Positions 50,892 through 60,360 are shown, counted from the stretch's first letter. The stretch: DNA of 64,000 nt from Chryseobacterium sp. StRB126 (GCF_000829375.1 NZ_AP014624.1:4030001-4094000); one strand, 5' to 3'. Program-made: numbers and translations. The notes: generated by a model from the sequence alone, not told the origin.

Positions 50892-52034
50892 ATGAAAAAA
50901 ACTGTAATATATGGCTTATTCGCCTACGCTGTATTAATAGGTTGTAAATCCAGTGATGACAAAACAGAGTCAGCAAATATACCCTCGGTTCCGGTCGCAA
51001 CCGTTAATCCAGGCAATGCAATGGTCTATCTGGAATATCCTGCCAAAATGGAGGGACAAACTGATGTTGAATTACGAGCTCAAGTGTCTGGAATTCTCGA
51101 AAAAATCTATATCACGGAGGGATCTTACGTAAAAAAAGGGACACCTCTGTTTCAAATTGATCACAGACCTTTCACAGAAGATTCCAATTTTGCTCAAGGT
51201 GAGTTGCTTGTTGCAAAGGCAGATCTCATGACAGCAAAGTTGGAAGTTGATAAACTTACACCTTTAGTTCAAAACAAAGTTGTTTCACCCTACCAGTTAA
51301 AGACTGCTCAAGCCTCCTATCAGGCATCACTGGCAAGACTCAAACAGGCAAAAGCGAAAGCGGGCAATGCCAAAATAACATTGGGTTTCGCTACCGTTAA
51401 AGCGCCGGTTAGCGGTTTCGTCGGGAGATTGTTTAAGAAAACCGGCAGTATCATCTCCCCTTCTGATGTTCAGCCCCTGTCTTACTTATCTGATAACAGA
51501 GAAATTCACGCCTATTTTTCGATATCTGAATCAGATTTTGTAACCTTTAAGGATGGACTCCAAGGGGCATCAATTGCAGAGAAAATAAAAAATGCTCCTG
51601 CAGTGAGTATCATTCTTTCAGGAGGACAAATATATCCTCAGGCCGGCAAACTGGATATGGTCGATGCTATTTTCGACAAAACAACAGGAGCAATAACCTT
51701 ACGTGCAACATTTCCCAATGAGCAAGGCTTACTGCGTTCCGGAAATTCAGGGCGAATAAAATTGGGACTGCAGCAATCGAACGTTATCGGAATTCCACAA
51801 TCCGCAACTTTTGAAATGCAGGATAAACTATTCGCTTTTGTGGTCGATCGAAATAACAAAGTCCGACAGGTAGCCTTAACTATATCAGGAACATCGGACA
51901 CAACCTACTATATATCTGAAGGACTGAAAGCAGGTGATCAACTTGTATTAAAAGGGATGGAATCTTTAAAAGAAGGCATTGTGGTGAAACCTGAAAAGTC
52001 AACAGAAAAAATAGCTAAAATAAATATCAACTAA
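50892..52034 (+). CDS. RND efflux periplasmic adaptor, system 2
   Basis: 380 aa from ATG 50892 (MKKTVIYGLFAYAVLIGC), a lipoprotein signal; a 15-residue upstream extension is rejected. Adaptor motifs: LRAQVSGILEKIYITEGSYVKKGTPLFQID, the hairpin ALQAS-like stretch (LKTAQASYQASLARLKQA), then FATVKAPVSGFVGRLFKKTGSIISP. Beta barrel: TGAITLRATFPNEQGLLRSGNSGRI. It is paralogous to the 36745-37902 product. It is the first gene of the pump operon, 5 bp before the RND gene. Confidence 0.9.
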   Translation: MKKTVIYGLFAYAVLIGCKSSDDKTESANIPSVPVATVNPGNAMVYLEYPAKMEGQTDVELRAQVSGILEKIYITEGSYVKKGTPLFQIDHRPFTEDSNFAQGELLVAKADLMTAKLEVDKLTPLVQNKVVSPYQLKTAQASYQASLARLKQAKAKAGNAKITLGFATVKAPVSGFVGRLFKKTGSIISPSDVQPLSYLSDNREIHAYFSISESDFVTFKDGLQGASIAEKIKNAPAVSIILSGGQIYPQAGKLDMVDAIFDKTTGAITLRATFPNEQGLLRSGNSGRIKLGLQQSNVIGIPQSATFEMQDKLFAFVVDRNNKVRQVALTISGTSDTTYYISEGLKAGDQLVLKGMESLKEGIVVKPEKSTEKIAKININ

Positions 52035-52039
52035 AGATT

Positions 52040-55000
52040 ATGTTAAAAGTTTTTATAGACAAACCGGTTATTGCGACAGTAGTTTCCATCATGCTGGTAA
52101 TTTTGGGAGCCGTAGGTCTCATGGATCTTCCCATTCAACAATTTCCGGACATTGCACCTCCTGTCGTTCAGGTTTCCGCAAACTATCCCGGTGCCAATGC
52201 CGAAACAATGGTTCGTGCCGTTGCACCCGCTCTCGAAGAATCAATCAATGGAGTTGAAAACATGACTTACATGAGTTCGACATCGAGCAATGACGGAACC
52301 CTCACCATATCGGTCTATTTTAAATTAGGTACAGACCCCGATCAGGCTGCGGTGAATGTTCAAAATCGTGTTTCATCTGCAACAGGATTGTTGCCGACCG
52401 AAGTGGTTCAGGCAGGTATAACCACGCAAAAAGTTCAAAACTCACTGGTCATGGCAATCAATCTAATGAGTGAAAATCCAAAACTATATGATGCAACATA
52501 TTTAACAAATTATGCTCAAATAAACGTAATACCTGAGCTGAAGCGTATACAAGGAGTTGGGCAGGTAAGATTTTTAGGAAGCAATAAAGATTACTCCATG
52601 CGTATTTGGCTAAATCCGGCACAGATGACCGCATATAGTATTACTCCTAACGAGGTCATGGCAGCTGTCAAAAGTAAGAACCAAGAGGCGGCACCCGGAA
52701 GATTAGGACAATCAAGTAACCGATCTTTTGAGTATGTTCTTAAGTATTCAGGAAAATATACCAAACCTGAAGAATATGGAAACATAATCATTAGATCTAA
52801 CTCAGATGGAACTATCTTGAAATTGAGAGATGTTGCTAAAGTTGAATTGGGAAGTTATACGTACAATTCTTTGAACACAGTACATGACAAACAAAGTATT
52901 TTGTTTGAGGTAGTTCAACTGCCGGGGTCAAATTCAAGGGAAATACAAACCAAAGTAGGTGAATATCTGAAAAAAGCTGAGAAAGATTTCCCTCCCGGAA
53001 TCAAGCAGCAAATTCTGTACAACACCAAAGATATGTTGGATCAATCCATTGAACAGGTTCAACAAACTTTACTGGAAGCCTTTATCCTTGTATTTATTGT
53101 TGTTTACATATTCTTACAGGATTTCAGATCCACATTGATTCCCGCCATTGCTGTACCCGTAGCAATTATCGGAACATTCTTTTTCATGTCGATTTTCGGA
53201 TTTTCAATAAATCTTCTAACCTTATTTGCACTTGTTCTTGCTATCGGAATCGTTGTGGATGATGCAATTGTTGTTGTGGAAGCTGTTCATTCAAAACTGG
53301 AACATAAAAACATCACACCGAGAAAAGCTACCATGTCCGCTATGCACGAAATAACCGGCGCAATCATCTCCATTACTCTGGTAATGGCTGCGGTTTTTCT
53401 ACCTGTTGGATTTATGGACGGTTCAGCCGGGGTCTTTTATCGCCAATTTGCCTTTACTCTGGCAATCGCTATTTCTATTTCGGCTGTAAATGCATTGACC
53501 TTAAGCCCCGCTTTGTGCGCTTTGCTTTTGAAAGATGTCAATCATGACCACCACGAAAAGCCGAAAAATTTAAAACAAAGATTTTTCTTCGCATTTAACA
53601 AAGGTTTTGAAAATGTAACCTCACGATATGTTGGGAGCGTAAAGAAAATGATAAAATTTAAATGGATAAGCCTTGGAGCACTTGTAGTAATCATGCTTGT
53701 AACAGGAATATTAATACGAAAAACTCCTACAGGATTTATTCCTTCCGAGGATTTGGGCTTTATTGCCATCTCAGTTAATCTTCCTCCCGGTTCATCGATG
53801 AAGAGAACGCAGGCAATTCTTGATGAAGCTGCTGACAAAGTTAGAGATATGCCTGCAAAGTTCGCTTTCAACCAGGTAGCGGGATTTAACATATTGACAA
53901 GTTCTACAAGTCCATCTTCCGGTGTTGCATTTTTCAGGATGAAGAAAGACGGAGAACGCGGTGATATGAACGACGTATCCGCAAATATTGCAGAACTTCA
54001 GAAACGTATGAACACGATAAAAGGTGCGCAATTTTTTGTCTTTTCATTCCCGACAGTACCGGGATTCAGTAATGTAGATGCACTGGATATAGTTCTTGAA
54101 GATAAGGCAGGCGGAAAACTTGATAAATTTGGAGGTATTGCAAATCGTTTTATTGCGGAACTGATGAAAAGACCTGAGATCGCAGTGGCCTTTACGACAT
54201 TTCGTGCGGATTACCCACAGTTTGAGATGATATTGGATCATGAAAAAATCGAACAGCTCGGTATTGATGAAAAAGATGTCTTAAACAGTATGCAGGCATA
54301 TTTTGGAAGTGCTCAGGTATCGGATTTCAACCGGTTCGGTAAATATTATCGGGTGATGATTCAGGCGGAAAAAGAAGAACGCGCCGATCTTGCTTCAATG
54401 AATGAAATTTATGTCAAAAACAAAATGGGAAGCATGGTACCCGTTAACACTATAGTAAGTCTGAAAAGGGTATTTGGTCCTGAAGTGATAACCAGATACA
54501 ATCTTTACAACTCCATCGGAGTTAATGCTTTACCCAAACCTGGTTACAGTACAGGCGATGCAATTCAGGCCATTCGCGAAGTTGCGGAAAAAGAATTGCC
54601 TACAGGTTATTCATTTGAATTTTCAGGAATGACAAGGGAAGAAATTTTATCCGGTGGACAATCTGTATTAATATTTATACTGTCCCTTCTGTTTGTATAT
54701 TTCTTGTTATGTGCTCAATACAACAGTTACATCCTTCCTTTGGCCGTCGTTCTGTCAGTACCTACCGGTATTATCGGAGTATTCGTGGCAATACGTCTGG
54801 CAGGAATCGATAACAATATTTACATTCAGGTTGCTTTGATTATGCTGATTGGATTACTTGCTAAAAATGCAATTCTGATCGTGGAATTTGCATCTCAACG
54901 AAGAAATGCCGGACACTCACTGGTAGAATCCGCACTGGAAGCTGCCAAACTGAGAATACGTCCAATTATTATGACGTCGATTGCATTTGTTGCCGGAATT

Positions 55001-55195
55001 GCGCCGATGATGAGAGCAACAGGACCTTCTGCAATGGGCAATCACTCCATCAGTATTGGTGCGGCCGGAGGAATGATTGGCGGCGTTGTTCTGGGACTGT
55101 TTTTTATACCTGTTTTGTTTATCGTGTTTCAGGCGCTGCATGAGAAAGTATCAGGAAAACCAGCAAATACTACTCCGGAGCCTGTTTTACAATAA
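52040..55195 (+). CDS. RND efflux inner-membrane transporter (AcrB-like), system 2
   Basis: 1051 aa, full length. MLKVFIDKPVIATVVSIMLVIL, then the FPDIAPPVVQVSANYPGANAET block; TM4 acidic pair in LAIGIVVDDAIVVVEAV; the second membrane half has IYIQVALIMLIGLLAKNAILIVEFAS. It is closely similar to system 1 in overall layout, with different porter-domain sequence, so the substrates probably differ. Operon order is adaptor, pump, outer-membrane factor, the same as system 1. Confidence 0.93.
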   Translation: MLKVFIDKPVIATVVSIMLVILGAVGLMDLPIQQFPDIAPPVVQVSANYPGANAETMVRAVAPALEESINGVENMTYMSSTSSNDGTLTISVYFKLGTDPDQAAVNVQNRVSSATGLLPTEVVQAGITTQKVQNSLVMAINLMSENPKLYDATYLTNYAQINVIPELKRIQGVGQVRFLGSNKDYSMRIWLNPAQMTAYSITPNEVMAAVKSKNQEAAPGRLGQSSNRSFEYVLKYSGKYTKPEEYGNIIIRSNSDGTILKLRDVAKVELGSYTYNSLNTVHDKQSILFEVVQLPGSNSREIQTKVGEYLKKAEKDFPPGIKQQILYNTKDMLDQSIEQVQQTLLEAFILVFIVVYIFLQDFRSTLIPAIAVPVAIIGTFFFMSIFGFSINLLTLFALVLAIGIVVDDAIVVVEAVHSKLEHKNITPRKATMSAMHEITGAIISITLVMAAVFLPVGFMDGSAGVFYRQFAFTLAIAISISAVNALTLSPALCALLLKDVNHDHHEKPKNLKQRFFFAFNKGFENVTSRYVGSVKKMIKFKWISLGALVVIMLVTGILIRKTPTGFIPSEDLGFIAISVNLPPGSSMKRTQAILDEAADKVRDMPAKFAFNQVAGFNILTSSTSPSSGVAFFRMKKDGERGDMNDVSANIAELQKRMNTIKGAQFFVFSFPTVPGFSNVDALDIVLEDKAGGKLDKFGGIANRFIAELMKRPEIAVAFTTFRADYPQFEMILDHEKIEQLGIDEKDVLNSMQAYFGSAQVSDFNRFGKYYRVMIQAEKEERADLASMNEIYVKNKMGSMVPVNTIVSLKRVFGPEVITRYNLYNSIGVNALPKPGYSTGDAIQAIREVAEKELPTGYSFEFSGMTREEILSGGQSVLIFILSLLFVYFLLCAQYNSYILPLAVVLSVPTGIIGVFVAIRLAGIDNNIYIQVALIMLIGLLAKNAILIVEFASQRRNAGHSLVESALEAAKLRIRPIIMTSIAFVAGIAPMMRATGPSAMGNHSISIGAAGGMIGGVVLGLFFIPVLFIVFQALHEKVSGKPANTTPEPVLQ

Positions 55196-55231
55196 CAGAT
55201 AGAACCTTTTAACAAAATTCATCTTTAAGAA

Positions 55232-56644
55232 ATGAAAAAATACTTTAAAATAACTGTCACAGCAAATATCCTTTTCATCATTATCGGTTGCACAGTCTCC
55301 AAAGACTTCAAGACACCTGCACCCGAACTGCCTTCGACATTTCGTAATGTGGTGACTGAGGATACGATGTCGATCGCTTCTCTTCCGTGGAAAGAATTTT
55401 ACAGAGATACTATGCTTCAGAAGTTGATTGACAGTTCCATTATCAGGAATTTTGATATGCAAATCGCACTGAAAAATGTTGAAGAATCCCGGTTAAGATT
55501 GAAACAGTCACAATGGAACAATGTACCGATTGTAGGACTAAATATTGCTTCTTCAACAAACAATCCTTCGAACAACAGCCTAAATGGAATGTCAACTTCG
55601 CAGTTTCTTGGAACCAATCACCTGGAAGATTATACAACAAATGTAAGTTTGTCTTGGGAAGCAGATATTTGGGGCAAGATCCGCAGCAAAAATAAAATTG
55701 CTCTTACTTCTTATTTATTAACCAATGAAGCACGGAAAGCAATACAGACTGAATTGATTGCAAATGTAACTGAAGGCTATTATAATTTGATAATGCTTGA
55801 CGAACAATTGAAAATCGCGCAAAGAAACATCGCATTGAATGAGAGTACTGTAAGGATGATGACAATACAATATGAATCAGGTCAGGTTACTTCACTTGCG
55901 GTCGAACAGGCTCAGGCCCAGCTTCTGGCAACACAAAAATTAATTCCGGAATTGGAACAGGCTACCATTCAGCAGGAAAATGCACTGCGTGTTTTGAGCG
56001 GTGATCTGCCCGCAAGCATTAACCGTAGCTTTTTGTCAGAACAAGTAATACTTCCGGAAACAATTTCCGCGGGACTGCCTTCGACATTACTGAGACTGAG
56101 ACCCGACATCAAGAGAAAGGAATTCGAACTGGCATTGTCCAATGCCAAAGTAGGTGTAAGCAAAGCTGACATGTACCCTTCATTAAGAATTACAGCAAGC
56201 GGAGGTGTAAACTCTCTCAAGGCGAGCGACTGGTTCAATATTCCTTCTGCGCTTTTCGGTATCGTCGGTGCAAGCGTTGTACAACCTCTTTTGCAACATA
56301 AAGAATTGAGCACTCAATATAAAGTTGATTTGGTCGAGCGTGAAAAGTCAGTATTGAAATTCAGGCAATCTGTGGTGAATGCCGTAGGTGAAGTTTCAGA
56401 TGCACTGGTCAAAATTGAAAAATTAAAAACACAGGAAACATTAGCCGAAAAACGAGTAAATAAACTCAAACAATCAACAACGAGAGCCAATGATTTGTTC
56501 AACAATGGGATGGCCACATATCTGGAAGTTATTATTGCACAGGGCAATGTGCTGCAAAGCGAACTGGAATTGGCTTTGATACGAAGATCGGAACTTATCG
56601 CAATATCCGAACTTTACAGGAGTTTGGGAGGAGGTGTTAATTGA
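55232..56644 (+). CDS. RND efflux outer-membrane factor, system 2
   Basis: 470 aa with a lipoprotein signal (ILFIIIGC). OEP family patterns: LIDSSIIRNFDMQIALKNVEESRLRLKQ, VSLSWEADIWGKIRSKNKIAL, RPDIKRKEFELALSNAKVGVSKADMYPSLRI and VGEVSDALVKIEKLKTQE. It completes the tripartite pump. The ORF starts 36 bp after the pump stop. Confidence 0.9.
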   Translation: MKKYFKITVTANILFIIIGCTVSKDFKTPAPELPSTFRNVVTEDTMSIASLPWKEFYRDTMLQKLIDSSIIRNFDMQIALKNVEESRLRLKQSQWNNVPIVGLNIASSTNNPSNNSLNGMSTSQFLGTNHLEDYTTNVSLSWEADIWGKIRSKNKIALTSYLLTNEARKAIQTELIANVTEGYYNLIMLDEQLKIAQRNIALNESTVRMMTIQYESGQVTSLAVEQAQAQLLATQKLIPELEQATIQQENALRVLSGDLPASINRSFLSEQVILPETISAGLPSTLLRLRPDIKRKEFELALSNAKVGVSKADMYPSLRITASGGVNSLKASDWFNIPSALFGIVGASVVQPLLQHKELSTQYKVDLVEREKSVLKFRQSVVNAVGEVSDALVKIEKLKTQETLAEKRVNKLKQSTTRANDLFNNGMATYLEVIIAQGNVLQSELELALIRRSELIAISELYRSLGGGVN

Positions 56645-56727
56645 ATTTTACAATAAATATCTAATCATTGCTCAGCAGTACAGTATTATTTACAATACTG
56701 CTCAAAAATACATACATTCATTTTCAA

Positions 56728-56760
56728 AAATCGTCATTTAGAATATCTAGATGGCGATTT
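56728..56760 (+). terminator. Probable terminator of RND system 2
   Basis: AAATCGTCAT and ATGGCGATTT form a 10-bp stem with one G-U pair and a 13-nt loop; the T run is weak (GCTTTAAT). An overlapping shorter inverted repeat CAGTATT/AATACTG lies at about 56678-56698. Confidence 0.45.
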
Positions 56761-57079
56761 GCTTTAATGATTGTCAATGCTGAGGCACATCGAAAACATC
56801 AATCATAGAAATACAATCACCAAACCGGTTACTTTATCCGTGCGGAATAGACTTCCTAAAATCTCGGAGATCGCTATTCTCCATCCGAAATGCTGCATGT
56901 AGAATAATTATTCAAGGAATTTTCTCTTGATAGATATTGTTTATGTTACAGATTATTCTTTCCTTTTTTCATCAAATCTTTTTCAGCCTCCTGTCAAATA
57001 AAAATATTAAAAATGATTATCAATTTAAAGCATTGTAAAAATTACAAAAAATTTGTTCCTTTGCTGTACGACTTTTTAT
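56761..57079. other. Noncoding gap between pump and tetR2
   Basis: No gene recognised. It should carry the tetR2 promoter; the sequence just before the start (TTTGTTCCTTTGC) lacks the TA of a -7 box, and no copy of the TetR palindrome is found here. Confidence 0.35.
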
Positions 57080-57670
57080 ATGAAAAAATCAGAAGCAACC
57101 CGTCACAATATTCTTCAAAAAGCATTTGACCTCATCTACATGCACGGTTATCAAACAACGAGTGTGGATGAAATTATAGCGACAACACAGGTTACCAAAG
57201 GAGCTTTTTACTATCATTTCAAAACAAAGGACGAAATGGGACTTGCGATTGTTAATGAATTGATGATTCCGGGTTTTAAAAAAACTTTTCTCGATCCTTT
57301 TAATAGAGACGAAAATCCGCTGGATACCATTTACAATTTACTGCATTATCTTTTGATGGAAAGTACTGAGCTAAAGGTCGAATACGGTTGCCCGGCGTCA
57401 AATTTCACACAGGAAATGGCTCCATGGAATGTTGAATTTACAAAAGCTTTAAATCAGCTTTCCTCGCAGTGGGAAAAAACAATTGTCAATTCCATCGAAA
57501 AAGGGAAGGAAAAAGGGTACATCAATCAATCAGTCAAAGGAAACGAGGTTGCCGTTTTTGTCCTTTCCGGGTACTGGGGAGTGAGAAATCTTGGAAAGGT
57601 GAAGAACTCAAAATCAGTGTACATTACCTTTTTGAATGCCGTTAAAACATATTTTCTCACTCTAAAATAA
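57080..57670 (+). CDS. TetR-family repressor 2
   Basis: 196 aa from ATG 57080 (MKKSEATRHNILQKAF). HTH: LIYMHGYQTTSVDEIIATTQVTKGAFYYHFKTKDEMG. The recognition block VTKGAFYYHF is identical to TetR 1, and the ligand domain has VEYGCPASNFTQEMAP with the same GCP motif and final GVRNLGK. The two are paralogues. A palindrome matching the TetR 1 operator lies after this gene, before the membrane/rhodanese operon, rather than before the gene itself. Confidence 0.9.
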   Translation: MKKSEATRHNILQKAFDLIYMHGYQTTSVDEIIATTQVTKGAFYYHFKTKDEMGLAIVNELMIPGFKKTFLDPFNRDENPLDTIYNLLHYLLMESTELKVEYGCPASNFTQEMAPWNVEFTKALNQLSSQWEKTIVNSIEKGKEKGYINQSVKGNEVAVFVLSGYWGVRNLGKVKNSKSVYITFLNAVKTYFLTLK

Positions 57671-57684
57671 TTTTTTTCCTCAAA

Positions 57685-57719
57685 AACATTCTAATTAGTA
57701 TGTTTTTATTTTATCTTTG
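57685..57719 (+). promoter_or_regulatory. Operator and promoter of the membrane/rhodanese operon
   Basis: AACATTCTA-AT-TAGTATGTT (57685-57704) has one arm mismatch with the tetR1 operator. A -7 box TATCTTTG (57712-57719) follows, 20 bp before the ATG at 57740. Confidence 0.65.
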
Positions 57720-57739
57720 CGTCATTGAAATTTTAAACA

Positions 57740-58198
57740 ATGTATCAAACGCTTACATTTCTACACTCCATCTTTCGATGGTTGGTTTTATTGAGTTTAT
57801 TCTACTCAGTTTTCAGAGCTTATAAAGGTTACTTTTCTTCCGGAGAGTTTTTAAAAGTAGATAATGCGGCAAGACACTGGACAGCCACAATTGCTCATAT
57901 TCAGTTGGTTTTCGGAATCATTCTGTACTCTCAAAGTCCAATTATTAAATACTTCTGGAACAATTTCGATGAAGCTAAAGAATCATTTGATGTAGTATTT
58001 TTCGGAATGATCCACATCTCCTTAATGCTTCTTGCAATCATTTTAATTACAATCGGATCCTCAATTTCAAAACGAAAAACAACAGATCGCGATAAGTTTA
58101 AAACCCTATTGATTTACTACGTTATTGCATTAATCATTATTTTCTCGGCTATACCATGGCCATTTTCACCCTTTGCCAACAGACCCTATTTAAGATAA
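57740..58198 (+). CDS. Four-span membrane protein of unknown function
   Basis: 152 aa, four predicted membrane segments: FRWLVLLSLFYSVFRAYKGYF, IAHIQLVFGIILYSQSPIIKYF, VFFGMIHISLMLLAIILITIG and LLIYYVIALIIIFSAIPWP. His residues lie at helix edges (LHSIF, IAHIQ, MIHIS), as in small membrane proteins that bind haem or quinone, but no family is named with confidence. It is first in a three-gene operon under the TetR-type operator; the next gene starts 2 bp after its stop. Confidence 0.7.
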   Translation: MYQTLTFLHSIFRWLVLLSLFYSVFRAYKGYFSSGEFLKVDNAARHWTATIAHIQLVFGIILYSQSPIIKYFWNNFDEAKESFDVVFFGMIHISLMLLAIILITIGSSISKRKTTDRDKFKTLLIYYVIALIIIFSAIPWPFSPFANRPYLR

Positions 58199-58200
58199 TT

Positions 58201-58503
58201 ATGATAAATCTATTAAAAACAAAAGTCGGACGTTTGAGAATTATTGCTATTCTTGAAGGAATTTCATTGCTAACACTTGTATTCATTGCGGTACCTTTGA
58301 AGTATGGATTTGATAACCCTTCGCTGGTTAAAATGATGGGACCCATTCACGGATCATTGTTTCTTCTATTTCTCTTCAACACACTGAGTGTGGGAGTCGA
58401 ACAGAATTGGAAATTCAAAGAGACTACATGGAAAGTTTTACTGGCCTGCATTATTCCTTTCGGCACATTTTACGTTGATAAAAAAATACTGAGCAAACTA
58501 TGA
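58201..58503 (+). CDS. DUF3817 membrane protein
   Basis: 100 aa from ATG 58201 (MINLLKTKVGRLRIIAILEGISLLTLVFIAVPLK in parts). The EGISLLTLV...PLKY and MGPIHGSLFLLFL motifs are those of DUF3817, small three-span membrane proteins of unknown role. It overlaps the rhodanese gene by 4 bp (ATGA) and follows the preceding gene by 2 bp, so all three are co-translated. Confidence 0.82.
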   Translation: MINLLKTKVGRLRIIAILEGISLLTLVFIAVPLKYGFDNPSLVKMMGPIHGSLFLLFLFNTLSVGVEQNWKFKETTWKVLLACIIPFGTFYVDKKILSKL

Positions 58504-58859
58504 AAAACATTTTTATTTGTATAGGAGTAATTATATTCATTTATGTCATTTACAGAGTTTACAAATATCAAACTTTGGACGATGGACTCAGTACAGTAAT
58601 TGAAAAAGGAGCCATTATACTTGATGTACGAACCGAGAAAGAATTTGCCACAGGACATATTCCGGACTCTCAGAATATTTCCTTGGGAACAATCAGGGAA
58701 CGATATACTGAACTCGATCCTACAAAAACCTATATTACCGTTTGCTCCCACGGACTGCGCAGTGTAAAAGCCGAATTAATATTAAAGGAAAAAGGCTTCA
58801 AAAAAGTTTACAACGGCGGTGCGTGGAGTGATTTACAGAAAAGTATCGACAACAAATAA
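58500..58859 (+). CDS. Membrane-anchored rhodanese
   Basis: 119 aa. A single N-terminal membrane span (IFICIGVIIFIYVIYRV) is followed by a rhodanese domain: AIILDVRTEKEFATGHIPDSQNISLG, then active-site loop VCSHGLRSVKAE with Cys at the start of CSHGLR, and GFKKVYNGGAWSDL at the end. Rhodaneses transfer sulfur through the loop Cys; the short loop with His and Arg fits a thiosulfate or other sulfur-transfer enzyme or a persulfide carrier. Placed in a TetR-controlled operon next to efflux genes, it may help against an oxidant or sulfur-related stress. Confidence 0.85.
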   Translation: MKNIFICIGVIIFIYVIYRVYKYQTLDDGLSTVIEKGAIILDVRTEKEFATGHIPDSQNISLGTIRERYTELDPTKTYITVCSHGLRSVKAELILKEKGFKKVYNGGAWSDLQKSIDNK

Positions 58860-58936
58860 GAGTCAGGTCTTCATCCTGTAGAATCTTCCCTTTAACGATG
58901 TTATAATTATCTTTCTAGTTTAAGAACCTGACTCTT
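58858..58936. repeat. Long-range inverted repeat after the rhodanese gene
   Basis: AAGAGTCAGGT (58858-58868, overlapping the stop codon) and ACCTGACTCTT (58926-58936) are perfect arms, 57 bp apart. A terminator for the operon is possible, but the loop is long. Confidence 0.45.
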
Positions 58937-59212
58937 TGATTCATCTCTCCTACTCTTTAGAAATTGGTTAAAACCAAAAATCTCCTGAGCTTCGCTGCCC
59001 CAAGTTCTTCTCGGAAGAATTTGAAGTGTTACGAAAACATCATTCTTTTTGTTGTAGCTGTCAATGCGTTCAAGCCTTCCGTGATAATCGATTTAAGCAT
59101 GTCTATACAAGGAATACGGCAGAATTGTGTCAGTTTCATAAACATAAAAACGGCTATAAGTCCATGGTGAATCGACTTCAAATCTCTTGTAGTTCTTTTG
59201 AATAAGATCGTA
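58907..59212 (-). pseudogene. Degraded unidentified reading frame
   Basis: On the minus strand one frame reads YDLIQKNYKRFEVDSPWTYS then RFYVYETDTILPYSLYRHA, a stop, then IDYHGRLERIDSYNKKNDVF, VTLQILPRRTWGSEAQEIFG, FNQFLKSRRD to a stop at 58907-58909. The amino acid make-up is protein-like across the internal stop, and no start codon is present upstream (another stop ends the frame near 59215). It looks like the C-terminal part of a decayed gene, but no family was recognised. Confidence 0.35.
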
Positions 59213-59366
59213 TCATTCAGATTTTTGATTCATTAGAAGCAGATCCTAATTTTATATATGGTTAAGCAAATAAAATAATGACCAGTCTTGCCCTCCATTG
59301 AAATTGACCATGCCAGAATTGGTAACCAGAACAGCCTTATATCATTGGAGCTCCTTTGCTAATAAA

Positions 59367-59963
59367 CTAAGACATCTTTCTCCAAAAATTCAAAAATCCA
59401 TTACAAGCGGTATCAATTAAATCAAAATTACATGGAATTTCATCCCAATTACTCCAATAGGTAACCAGTCGTGTCCCAACAGGAGTTTTGTCAAGCTGTT
59501 TTTTTACATACTCTGAATAGGCATAGTACAGGTCCTTATCTGGAAACATGGTATCATCTATTGAACATGAAGTATCAATATTCTCATAAAAAGAATTAAA
59601 AAAATAGAATGCTTCATAATTCAAAAAAGAAATTTCATCAATATTAGAATTTATAAATTCCACATTCTCAATTTTATACCTATCTGCTATTTTTTTTGAT
59701 AGTTTTGTGAGAGATTCCCTTTGTTCAACACCGTAAAATCGACCCTTTGTAGAAGCTGCCCCCACTAAACAGAACTTTCCGACCCCAGAACCAATATCCA
59801 ATACTTTGCTATCCGGCTTCTCAACCAGATAATCCGCAGCCATCTTGGCAACATCAACGGGAGTCCAATGGCGCGCAGATAGTTCTTTTATGTGATAAGG
59901 ATATAATTTATTAAAGGTATCATCATCCACATCAATATTTGATGCTAGCTTTTTAAAAATCAT
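59367..59963 (-). CDS. Class I SAM-dependent methyltransferase
   Basis: 198 aa. Motif I VLDIGSGVGKFCLVGA, followed by GRFYGVEQRESL (motif post-I with the acidic Glu), and FINSNIDEISF. The N-terminus ELSARHWTPVDVAKMAADYLVE is a substrate-side helix typical of a family annotated only as class I methyltransferases, some similar to DOT1-type fold. No substrate can be named. It is monocistronic on the minus strand, divergent from the TonB receptor gene region. Confidence 0.78.
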   Translation of the reverse strand: MIFKKLASNIDVDDDTFNKLYPYHIKELSARHWTPVDVAKMAADYLVEKPDSKVLDIGSGVGKFCLVGAASTKGRFYGVEQRESLTKLSKKIADRYKIENVEFINSNIDEISFLNYEAFYFFNSFYENIDTSCSIDDTMFPDKDLYYAYSEYVKKQLDKTPVGTRLVTYWSNWDEIPCNFDLIDTACNGFLNFWRKMS

Positions 59964-60306
59964 ATGATAAATTTAGTCTATTTTTTTCTAGTTAACATTT
60001 CATTTCCAGAATATTGATTAAAATAGTTATAAATCAGTAATGAAATACTTGTGATTTAAAAACTTTTGTGAAAATATAGTATGGACTAGAGATAACTGAC
60101 TATGCAGTTAGTCAAAATAAAGATCAATTTAACAAAATAAGGTTAGTGACAAAGCTATCAGCTAGGTGGTTTTGCTGTCAATATGAGGTTTTTTCGATGC
60201 AAACTCTCCAATCCAAGGAAGGCTCTGAGCTACTTTCAAATTTATTATCTTCATGATTAGTCACAGCTACAGTAATGGCAGATAAAGGTCGTATGTGACA
60301 TAGGAT
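59964..60306. other. Noncoding gap before the receptor promoter
   Basis: No convincing gene; a 30-codon minus-strand frame (60162-60254) is too short to support. Otherwise AT-rich, with a short inverted repeat TGACTA/TAGTCA near 60100. Confidence 0.4.
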
Positions 60307-60346
60307 ATTCTAAATAATAAAAAATCAAATTCTTATTATTTAGAAT
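60307..60346. promoter_or_regulatory. Inverted-repeat operator before the TonB receptor
   Basis: ATTCTAAATAATAA (60307-60320) and TTATTATTTAGAAT (60333-60346) are perfect 14-bp arms with a 12-bp spacer. Each arm also contains a small palindrome (TATT-CTA-AATA; TTATT-TAG-AATAA), as in tandem Fur-type sites. It lies just upstream of the -7 box. Confidence 0.55.
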
Positions 60347-60360
60347 AAATCAAAATAATA

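Noticed and set aside
58964..59170. A 68-codon plus-strand frame after the rhodanese gene
   Set aside because: It runs against a more protein-like minus-strand frame with an internal stop; composition is not coding-like.
60162..60254. A 30-codon minus-strand frame (MKIINLKVAQSLPW...)
   Set aside because: Too short and unsupported by promoter, terminator or family.
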